The notes below the pieces were generated by a model, which worked only from the letters and a program-made list of their open reading frames with translations, had not been told where the DNA came from and made no database searches. From positions 100,276,582-100,340,581 of the forward strand of contig OX235273.1 in the NCBI GenBank assembly GCA_944472155.2: a stretch of DNA of 64,000 bases, read 5' to 3'. Positions 54,625-64,000 of this stretch are shown here, one piece after another. The position numbers and the translations under genes are program-made. Numbering within the stretch: position 1 is the stretch's first letter; every line of letters begins with the position of its first letter. This DNA comes from Trichobilharzia szidati (Eukaryota; Platyhelminthes; Trematoda; Strigeidida; Schistosomatidae).

Positions 54625-54890
54625 TATTGTTTTGAACTCCAAAACATCATCGCCTGGGTCATAAAGGCTACATGGACAGCCTATTGTGCAAAGGCCATCA
54701 GTTATTATTCGTTTTCAGGTTAATTTCGCATTTCCATTCGACAAGATGAAATAGGTATCTTGGATTCCACTGCTAATCACCACCAACCAAAATAACTTCA
54801 CGTTAGTCTACGGACATCGTCGATGCGTCTGCAATGGAAGCCAACATGTCAACAGAGACTGAGCCTTTTTGTCTAGGATAAAAATTGAGA
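54625..54890. repeat. Repeat R2 (unclassified)
   Basis: ACGGACATCGTCGATGCGTC and AAGCCAACATGTCAACAGAG match the two other R2 copies. Confidence 0.5.
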
Positions 54891-55124
54891 ACTAATGTTT
54901 GAGCATTAGTTAGTCTGTTATTCTAGAAATAAATCACTGCATGTATATGTCAGTGAATCTGTAGTTGACATTTGCACGAGAGTTTATGAAATAATTTTTA
55001 TCTTTATCCTAAGGTATAAATCCTCAATTTTATTCCAAGATATAGTTGTGAAAAAAGAGAACAGTGTTTTAACTGATAGGAAGTACAAATTGACTCAGTT
55101 GAAATCAAGTCAGATAGTTATTGT

Positions 55125-55425
55125 AAGAAAATAAAGAATGACTAACTGTACCATCTTGGCAAAGAAACAACCCAGAACCTATCAACCAAGAAATATGCCG
55201 AGGACCGTTGAGTGATGTCACACAGCATGCCCTCGAATGGAGTCCGACTGGGAGACGAAGAGTTGAGTGTCGGGGAGTGAAATGCACGAGATCGTATGCG
55301 CAGGAGATGAGGGTTTATGAGCATTTGTGGAGCCAACTAAAGAAGACTTCAGAGAACAACAGGGCGAAGTGGATATGTCCTGTTGAAGCCCTATTTTTCA
55401 ATCCCAGTCCATGGGAATAATAACA
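55125..55425 (+). mobile_element. RTE 3'-end fragment
   Basis: ACAACCCAGAACCTATCAACC to the coding end PVEALFFNPSPWE and a GGGAATAATAACAATGACAAC tail. Confidence 0.7.
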
Positions 55426-55429
55426 ATGA

Positions 55430-56345
55430 CAACATATTATTATTATTCATTGCGAATATTTACACATTGGATTGATTAATTTTCAAGTTGGCTTTAACAG
55501 GAACCGAAATCTGTGGAAAGTCAAATCTCAGTGAAGAGATGTTTCATTTAAATTTTTCACCTCTAAATAAAGTTAACGTGACACTCCGCTACGATATACT
55601 TACAATTTAGCCCTATACACTACCATATGTTATCAAGTCAATACATACTAGTCGCTCATTTACAGATGAATTTCCTTTGCAATGACTCGTAAGGTAGAAG
55701 ACATTAGATTTAGGCACAAATACTCAAGAATGACTACATTGCAATAGAAATTAATGTACGTGTAGGAATGAAGCTGCTAACTATCTACCTGGGTTTTAAA
55801 TGGTATACATACGGTTCAGTAGTGTATAATCTATCGCACATAGTTCATTATATGACTTATATTATGTTTGATCTCATCCGTTGGTTACTTTTATCCTAAA
55901 TATCACTGACACTGACAGGAGGATCATCATCGAGATAACACTACTGAATCAACCAATTAATGAGTGTTTGCTAAAAGATCTCAGTCTTTTCACTCATAGA
56001 ACTCAAGAAATGTTTGCCTTTACGGAATATTCAAAATTAACTTTCTAGCTTAGGAATATGAATACCATCAACAAAACGGTCATGTAGATTAGTGTAAATC
56101 TGCTCATCAAGTTACATTTTAAAATTTGAGGGATGAAATCTCATGTCTTTTGATCAGCAGCATGAATCAGTTTGTTAAAGTGTTCCCTCCTTAACTCTTG
56201 TTTCAAAAAACTGACGCAGATATTATCTGTCAGAATTTATTGAAGTTCACCATATGATGAAGAAGTTCGCTTGTCTGAAAATCTGACACTTTAAAGCAAA
56301 CTTCTAGTTCATTTGTATCAACAAAGTAAACAGAAATTCTTTGAC
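55430..56345. other. Intergenic sequence, nothing recognised
   Basis: AT-rich; (ATT)n at 55437-55448; no gene seen. Confidence 0.45.
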
Positions 56346-56349
56346 AAAA

Positions 56350-56460
56350 AACACTAGACATCTCAGAAGCCATTGCTATCAAGAGACTTCGACCAGACCT
56401 CTGTATACAGAAAGATAGTGTGACTAATCTTTCACTACCCTGGTATCCCTAATTCTATTT
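56350..56460 (+). mobile_element. Penelope-like element A, last codons of the endonuclease
   Basis: ISEAIAIKRLRPDLCIQK…NLSLPW is the C-terminal signature (compare AEAIAIRLKQPALCVQKK at 40920-40970). The upstream endonuclease is absent or unrecognisable. Confidence 0.65.
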
Positions 56461-56464
56461 TATT

Positions 56465-58660
56465 TTATTTTTGTTTTGCCTTTTTTGTCAGTATGCCTGT
56501 ATGTTTGTCTTGTTACGAAACATTCTATTCAATTTTGACTTTCATTTGCTAATTTGAACTGACTATCAAGTTTCTAAATCCACTTAATTGTCTGTTTAAG
56601 TTTAAAAATGTTACTTCACTATTCACCCCCACCCTCTTAAACTCTTCACCACAAGATGTGTAAATTCACTCTGTTCTGTGACCCTGACCCTGTATTATGC
56701 CTCTAAGCAATCTGTCTTCTCCAATAGAAACCTGAACTCTAACCCCTCTTATCTAATTTCACTATATATAGTTAGTTGTTTTTTGACACTGAATAATCTG
56801 TCTACCTACATCAAATTCTGGAATTATGTTCCTTATACCTTCTATCTATAACTCCAAGTAATTATGAAAAAAGTATGTTCCAAAACTTTTTTGAAACTTA
56901 TAATTTGATTTTGTTTAGGATGTATGCAGTTGATGAGTATCCACGAAATAAAACGAGCTCGTATTATCCTGCAAACATGCTCGTTCTTTCTCTCTTCAAA
57001 CTAATGTTCAATTAGTTAATTCTGCTCGAGATGGAAAAATCTGATGTTTGTTTTCAGTTGTGATTAAGAATGACAAGTTACTTGAAACAAAAGGTCACAC
57101 AACAACTTGAAGAGGACAAAAGTAAGTGAATCGTATTCATCAGAAATATTCGTATTGTGTATTTAAAATAAATAGACACAAATGTCAATGAACATTCACA
57201 TAGTTTAGTAATAAGAGTAGTCATTCACTGAATTGTTGTCGATTAAATAATTTTATTTCTAAATATCACCTATTAATTATCCTATTATTATGTAAGTAGA
57301 TTGCCTTAGTTTCACCCAATATAATGACACAAAACATATTCACACCTCAGCCACCTAGGTCAAAGTTTTACAGAACTGAAATCAATGTAGCCTATATCAA
57401 CATGAACACTACGAGATCCATGTTAATATACTCAACAATAATAGCTATCTATTTAACCTAAAACATTGACCATTATGTGTGAATAATTGATTACACTGTA
57501 AAGTTTGCCAGGGGAATAACTGGGAGAAAGCACTCCCATCACTGTACAGTAATCTTCTTAAATGTTTAACTAGGAACCCACCCAGTTGGCATTTCAGATT
57601 AGGTTTCACAGTAAAAATACTTTCATTTAGTCGATAAGTGGTAACTTAATACTCCATGTTTCATATGCATAAATTCGTAATACAATGCAGCTATCATCGA
57701 TGAGTATACCTTGAGCTCTTATTTCTTTTACTTAGTGCTTTGAACTGATTTGTCTAGCTGATCTGAGTTAGACCACGTTCACCGCTGGTGAACTCAACTC
57801 TTAACGATCGAAACTTCAGTCCGGTGTTTAGATCACTTTGATCTGGCTAAATAGCAAGCATTACTGGTTGCTGTGACTGATTTACAACTACTCATCTCGG
57901 TCAATCAGTAGTATATAGCGTCACATATTTATGTTTGGTATTTTTTTATATTTCCATTTATGCTATCCATCAGATCGCATATTATGATGCAAATAATTTC
58001 ATTTTCTAAAGGAAAGTGTAGTGAAATTTCACCTGGAACTGTGTAAACTGAAAATTAAACATTAATAGACGAATCGCTAATTTGGTTTAACATTCAATGT
58101 TTCTTCAGCAGAAGCAAATTTTAACGAATCCACTATAATAGTGAAATTGTATTTAGTCTATTCACAGACTTAATAGATATTTATGCTTTTATTCTTTGAA
58201 GTTCTACCAGTTTCTGAGAAACTTGCTTGAATAGGCTATCAAGTATGCATCTCACTTATGGTAACTTTAAAGCACAATTATGTCTACCATCGTTCACACG
58301 TATGCCTGAAATATGATTAATTTTTTATTTGTTAGAAAGTAAGATTTTACTTATTATGGGAATGAAAATGGTATTTTCTACAGAACGACACTACATGGTG
58401 TAGAAAGAATAGGGGAGTTCCCGGTTGATATCGATGCTCATATAGGATTGAAATATCTACCAGTCGGAATCGTAGCTCAAATAACAAGTGAATGAGAGTA
58501 TCTATACCGTGTATTGCATATGTTGCTTTTATCTCATGCATCGTATGCAACACAAAAGATTCAGTAACCAAAGAAAATCCTAGTTTGAAAAGTCGACCGA
58601 AAGTTTTGTGATGGCCGCTTATTTGGACAGTCTGGTCAATTCATTGTACAATATTTGTTT
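56465..58660. other. Intergenic sequence, nothing recognised
   Basis: About 2.2 kb with no recognised repeat or gene; unusually free of the window's repeat families. Confidence 0.45.
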
Positions 58661-58664
58661 TTTT

Positions 58665-58905
58665 GTTCTTTTTATTCCTTTACATTCCCAGTGGAACATA
58701 GGGCTCCAAGCTAGAGGCTTGAAGTTTCGCTAGCAGAAGTGTTTATTTTTACGGGATGAGGTTGTTACCCCTTTGCTCAACATTCACTCTTTACCAGTCT
58801 TATTGCTGGCGTGGCGAGGTAAAGGAGTTCGTCGGCCGGGTATCGAACTTCGGACTACATGTGTGGTTGGTGAGCATTCTACCGCTGCGCCACCGACTCA
58901 ACACT
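58665..58905 (-). mobile_element. SINE-B, best-preserved copy
   Basis: On the minus strand: GGTGGCGCAGCGGTAGAATG (A box), GAAGTTCGATACCCGGCC (B box), body, and tail GAGCCCTATGTTCCACTGGG followed by AATGTAAAGGAATAAAAAG. The tail matches the RTE 3' end. Confidence 0.8.
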
Positions 58906-58909
58906 ACTT

Positions 58910-61520
58910 TTGTAAAACATAAAATCGATTTTGTACAAACATAAAATCGAAACTAAACGTCAATGAGATGAAACCAACTGTTTAAATTTTCAAAACAAGG
59001 TGACGTCTAAAGAATAAGGGAAACTGTCCAAAGGACAAATATTTAAGACGAAATAAAGGCAGATGAGAAGAGACAGTTACGTTTGGATGTGGTAATCTCA
59101 GACAGAAGGTACGCTTAAAGTGAATAAAGCAGGGAGTGACTTCACCTGTTAAACAGAAAAGAGAACACACTGACCAAACAAACGAAACGAAACATTCACT
59201 CACACGAGAAGGAATACGAGGTCCTGAAGCAAGGCAAAAATGTATTATTATGACAACAAAAGATACACATTTAGACGAGAAGATTCAAGATACAAATCCT
59301 CTGTTCAATCATTTATGTCCAGTCTATCCACATTGTTCGACGATCGGTCCGCTACATTCACGTTACCCGTATTGATAGCAAAAGGAAAAGAAATAGAGTC
59401 ATATCTCAGTCGGAGAAATTCTTCGTGAACATGGGAAAAGTGGTTTAAAACGTGGGCAATTTTCCTTTCAAAAGTGAGTAATCAGGGATAAGGTGAGTGA
59501 CTTGTTCTTTGAAGATATGGAAAAAATGGGTAAAAGCCTTGCAAATGTGGGAGAAAAGTTGGACAAAATGAGGAGAAGTAAGTTGTGAAAGTTTTGGTGA
59601 ACATGAAAAAAGTAGGTATTTTATAGTGCATTTTACCCACTTTTAGCTTACGTCTCAATCGATCAAAATTGCCAACTTTTCCCACGTTTCACCCCCTTTC
59701 CTAGTATCCATCCTCCGAAGATGATAACAATCATGGAGTATACATATTCGCGTAGCAATTACCACAGCAAGGATATCAGTTGTTTGAAATCAAACTTGCC
59801 GCGCCTTCGTCTCATTACACTTGTATAGGTCGGATGGAGACGGCCAATTATAACTTGAATTTCCTTAGGTAGTTGATTTCTTGTTATGTGCCTATTGGAA
59901 TACTGTTATCATATCAAATGTTACATATGGCTCTTATGAAGGTACTTTATTACTTTTTTACATAGCTGGAATATCTATCATAGTGTTTACCATACTGTGC
60001 GCGAAAATACCTAGCGATAACTTTTGTCCTTACCTCAACTGTTGCGAAAATAGATATAGGTAGATTTTGATTGGCTGTTAGGTAAGTCAACTGCTATTGG
60101 TCTAAAATTTCTGTTAGTTTGCCAGGTCTGTTTTTTTCGCATCGATAGGTAAAGGCGGTTTGTTTAATCTTCAATCTAAAGACAATTATAGTAGTATGGC
60201 GTGAGAAGTTTTTTGGTTTGCAGGGATACCATGGGAACAGAGGTAATAATGTTATAGGATGATGAGACGATATTATTTGGATACATTTGTGATTTTCAAA
60301 GAACATAGAGACGCATAAGGATTTTTACTAGGTCAGTATGATTGACGTACATTTTGTATACATTTATTCTAAGTTCAAAAAATACACTGTGCACATTTCG
60401 ACAACCATGACATTTTTGGAAGTCGTTGCTTTATTTCAGTAGGAATAAAGTGCAGTGAAATAGTCATAAAGTAATGTTAATACGATGTTAATAAAAGCAA
60501 TAATATTGAAAATCTCACGACAGTGGTATATAAACACAGAAATATATAGCTTTCATTTCCCTTAATGAGGCAGGAAAAAAATAAAGAACAGCAACAGGAC
60601 ACTTAATTTTTGAAGTAATAAATCAAGTAAAAGCTTCGTAGCTGTGATACTGTCTTTTACCGGCACTGTGGTAATCTCACACTACCGATACATTGCTCAC
60701 CTTGAGAAAATAACACATCAGTCAATTTATCTTGGTTGTGTAGTGCACCAAAATAAACCTAGGGCTGCAAAAAGTATACAGCCTATCTAATTCACGTAGT
60801 AGTAACCAAATAAAGGTCTAGTTAGCTTGTGTATGCTTTGTTTGCTTCAAGTTCTGTTTTAACGGGTGCGTGTCCAACCGGACTCGGACGGAATTTTTCA
60901 CTTCCCGTTGGTGCTAGCAATGTGTAAATTTACAGATTCAGTATTTCTTTAAAACTGGTATATTTTAACATACAATCGAGGTAGTCATTCTTAGTGAATA
61001 TTTAAATGGGATTTGTATGTTTGTAGTAATAGAGAAGAAAAATATGCTGTCTGGTTGCAATTAGATGATACAGTATGTTGTCTTACGAACAAATGGTGAA
61101 ATATACATGAAAATATTCTGTCATAACAAAGTATGATATTCATAATAATAAAAAATAGACCAAATAAAGATGGTATTTCTAATTACCTAGTGTCATCATG
61201 AACTGAAACTTGTAGATGACAATAATGGTGGAAAAGCACATATGACCAACCAACTCGGATACTATTATTGTTGTTGACGGAAATTATATGACAAGCTTAT
61301 AGTTCATCCAATGCAATACAATAAAAATATTGACTGAAAATAAACAGCATGTTAATAAGCTATTCAAAATACGTATGATTAGGAGTGAATTAGTATTTGG
61401 ATAATGTTAACTCTTGTGCATTTGAATGGTCTAGCAACATTCCTTTCACTTTCAGTCAAATTATTGAGTGTTTGAGATAACTGAGGTATGCTCATAATTA
61501 TGAGAAGAAAGAAGTGAGAA
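58910..61520. other. Intergenic sequence, nothing recognised
   Basis: About 2.6 kb with no recognised repeat. Short open stretches (59136-59375, 59881-60063) show no motif or splice context that supports a gene. Confidence 0.45.
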
Positions 61521-61526
61521 TAAAGG

Positions 61527-62759
61527 ATATAGAAAATCAAAACAAATGATTCAGCGAAGAGACTCTTTAAGAAGTTATATCCGGTGAGGGAATTAAATCA
61601 TAGGTGTGAATGCATAGAATAATAATAATACTGATAATATGAAATGCAATTAAAACTAAAATGTTTTTAATTATAATCGTAGTTAAATGTCAAGTGGCAA
61701 AGCAAATTAATGTCATATATAGAATAATTCATAGGATGGATAGAACTTGAAAAAGGGTATGCAATTATAAGATTAGTATACAAATCGAATAAAATAAAAA
61801 CGTTACGTAACACTGTGTGAAATTTAATAGCATAGAATTTAATGTTGTAAAAAAGGAATTGATTTAGAATGACAAATGGAACAAGTGAAATAATACCAGG
61901 GACAGTTAAAAGTGAGAGTAGTAATAGTAACAATTGACGTAATAAGGAAGAGTATACAAATTGAATAGACAAAAATGAAAAAATTGGTAGAGCTAAAATA
62001 TGATTGGGGATTACCATACTTTAGCATAGAGGGATTAAGACCATGAGAGTTGCAGGGGTTGAACGAACTTTTTCTGTACACAGAGATCTGGCTTTTCTGT
62101 TTCGATAGCCAAAGCTTCAGCAATACAGATGAGCCGGGTTCGTAGGGATTTGGGTAAATTACTCTTTGCCTTGTAGATGACTTTGAAGGTGGAGGCTATA
62201 GAGATAGGGTGATCATTATTGACCAGATGTTCAATTATCGCGCTTCTAATTGCTCCACTTCCACCTTTTCGTAACCATGCAGGATAATGTTCTTGCACCC
62301 TCTTGGATAAAAATGGAGTCGAACGACCGATATACCTAGCTCCACACGAGCAGGTGAATTGATAAACACACATAGAGTTGGTCAACAGTGGGATCTTGTC
62401 CTTCAGGTTTTTGAACAGTAATGGTCGACTAGTAAAGGCTATTCTCAGAGATGCAGCAGGGAATGTTCTTTCCAGGGATTGTGATATCCTTCGTTTCATG
62501 ATATCGGAAGCTAAGTCCCCTTTGAATTCCAAGCTCATGTAAAGTATTTTCTTGGGTACGGTTGATAAGTCACGTTTTTAAGGATTTGAATGTATATTCT
62601 TATCTATAAAACGTGGTGGAAATCCATTTTCTATTAGGATTTTCCTCAAGATGTATAACTCATCTTCCACAGTATCAGGGCTACATATGCGCCGAATACG
62701 AGTGGCAAGCGACCGGAAAAGAGTCTCTTCGCTGAATCATTTGTTTTGATTTTCTATAT
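61527..62759 (-). mobile_element. Penelope-like element A derivative with 42-bp inverted ends
   Basis: 61527-61568 and 62718-62759 are perfect reverse complements (42 of 42). The minus strand between them runs LFRSLATRIRRICSPDTVED…ENGFPPRFIDKN, a TAA, then the endonuclease to 62035. The 3' UTR is about 470 bp. As in 39969-41244 the RT is gone and the break falls just before the thumb/linker segment. Confidence 0.82.
62035..62538 (-). pseudogene. PLE-A GIY-YIG endonuclease, interrupted upstream
   Basis: 167 open codons: MCVYQFTCSCGARYIGRSTP (GIY-YIG core with CxC), LSKRVQEHYPAWLRKG, SAIIEHLVNNDHP, TFKVIYKAKSNLPKSLRTRL and KPDLCVQKKFVQPLQLSW. One TAA and a frame change near 62540-62590 separate it from the linker segment upstream. 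It aligns along its length with the ORF at 40320-41027 at clearly less than full identity, so the two belong to different subfamilies. Confidence 0.82.
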
Positions 62760-62764
62760 GTTAC

Positions 62765-63450
62765 AATGGGAATTTTCCATGATAAAGGATATGTTGCTAG
62801 ATTTTTCAAATATACTAAAATAAATATGTTGAAATTCGTTCACTCATAATGTTATGTGTTGAATGATTTCACCTTTGACGGTGTAAGGCATTTTGGTAAG
62901 TCATTCAACACAGCATCACTTAAATTGGTTCGTAATTCTGAGAATGCGACTTTAAGTAGACCCAAGTTAACTGTTTACCGACTGTCAAGATAGACCATTA
63001 CTTCCCTACCACCACTCAGACAGTTCATTGGACTGTATAATAAGCAGTTTAATTTTGTATTGACCATTTCCTCACATGCCTTACGCGCTGAATGCTAATT
63101 CCTTCGCATTTACTACCTCAAGATAAATATATTAGTAAAAATACTGCAAATATTTTAGCGGGCTCTGAAAACTGCAATTACTCAAATATATGCCTTTGAC
63201 AGCATTTGTATAATCTTGGACTTTTTTCTTCATCAGAAGCAGTAAAATTACATCTGACTATTAGTAAGGCACTGTAGTTTATAATAAAATGTTAAGCAAC
63301 TCAGTCGGACAAAAATGGTGAGTGAATTCTGAAATGATTTGATATTCCGTAAAGATAATCCTTTTATGCTGTTTTTCAGCATTAATTCTTCAGCATATAC
63401 TAGGTTTCTTTAAAACACAAAATATTCGGTTAGTATCAGACCGCATTATT
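62765..63450. other. Intergenic sequence, nothing recognised
   Basis: AT-rich; no feature recognised. Confidence 0.45.
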
Positions 63451-63454
63451 GACG

Positions 63455-63590
63455 CATACTCCAGCCGTTCACTGTTGTTCTGCGTCGGTTACAGTGCATA
63501 GTATTCTGCGTATTATTCTTAGTCTTCTGAAACCAGAGATAGGTGCAGGATCTCTGCGATTTGGATATTTGACAATAAGCAGTAAGTATC
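63455..63590. repeat. Repeat R3 (unclassified)
   Basis: CTGTTGTTCTGCGTCGGTTAC…TCTGAAACCAGAGATAGGTG…GGATATTTGACAAT; matches 33380-33515 closely. Confidence 0.6.
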
Positions 63591-63594
63591 CTCA

Positions 63595-64000
63595 GTTCAC
63601 ACATTTGGTCACTATATTTCCCCTTCCTTGTAGTGTTACTATGCAATAAAATTACACTGCCTAATAGGTGGAATGCTTGTTCCCCAGAACCGTTTCTGCG
63701 ATCCCTTTTGGACCTTACAATTCATCTTTGCAGTTTACTCGCTTAGAGAAATTCTTTGTATCCAGTCACATAAAATAGCAAAATAAGAAATTTGAGTTGG
63801 CAACCTCCGGCTTACCAAACAGTGTAGCAGGTCTATTACCATAAACCTTGTTGGGCGATGAGGTAGACATAATAAACATATCTGAAATTGCCGACAGAAT
63901 GTACAAAAGAATACCTTCATAGGTCAGACATGTCACTCAACCTTCAAAGGAACTTATCGTGGATTTTGAACGCAAAATCAGATATGCTGACAAGGCGGTT
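63595..64000. other. Window end, nothing recognised
   Basis: No gene or repeat family recognised. Confidence 0.4.

Noticed and set aside
59881..60063. 60-codon ORF with a hydrophobic core
   Set aside because: Short, with no splice signals, homology or neighbours to support it.
61667..62017. 116-codon minus-strand ORF
   Set aside because: Lies in the 3' UTR of the PLE-A derivative; Leu/Phe/Ile-rich from AT-rich DNA.
1..64000. CRISPR array, operon or prokaryotic-type defence system
   Set aside because: No regularly spaced direct repeats or compact gene clusters; the sequence is eukaryotic with spliced genes and retroelements.

Overview
The window looks like nuclear DNA of a parasitic flatworm, most likely a blood fluke (Schistosoma). 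The reasons are AT-rich sequence, long introns, one widely spaced multi-exon gene, and a dense load of RTE-type and CR1-type retrotransposons, Penelope-like elements (PLEs) and tRNA-derived SINEs, one family of which carries hammerhead-ribozyme-like cores (known from schistosome Sm-alpha repeats). The genus call is inference from this repertoire; no species is assigned.

Positions 1-27318 (+) hold the 3' part of one gene in ten exons. All nine junctions keep the reading frame and give a 920-residue C-terminal fragment of a carboxypeptidase D-like membrane protein: the end of one M14 carboxypeptidase domain and its transthyretin-like (TTL) domain, a second M14 plus TTL unit, one transmembrane helix and a short acidic tail. 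In the last M14 domain the zinc, arginine and glutamate sites are all altered, so it is probably a non-catalytic domain. One intron has a GC donor. Just after the stop, another frame stays open for about 115 codons and reads as a longer acidic tail; one extra A in an AAA run would explain this.

The introns, up to 5.8 kb long, are packed with repeats. Intron 8 holds a nearly full-length but broken RTE retrotransposon (about 17185-20275, minus strand). Other introns hold 5'-truncated RTE and CR1-like copies, PLE endonuclease fragments and three SINE families (called A, B and C here).

From about 27840 to the end I recognise no host gene. This half is AT-rich intergenic DNA with repeats. The main items are a broken CR1-like reverse transcriptase (31320-33190) and two PLE derivatives that keep only the GIY-YIG endonuclease part and are bounded by inverted terminal repeats: 39969-41244, with nearly identical 286-bp arms and an intact 235-codon ORF, and 61527-62759, with perfect 42-bp arms. 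A second PLE family (PLE-B) is scattered from 23690 to 54615.

The repeats interact. SINE-B copies end in the same sequence as the RTE element, which suggests that the RTE machinery moves them. One RTE fragment sits inside a SINE-A copy with a visible target-site duplication. Three further repeat families (R1, R2, R3) could not be classified.
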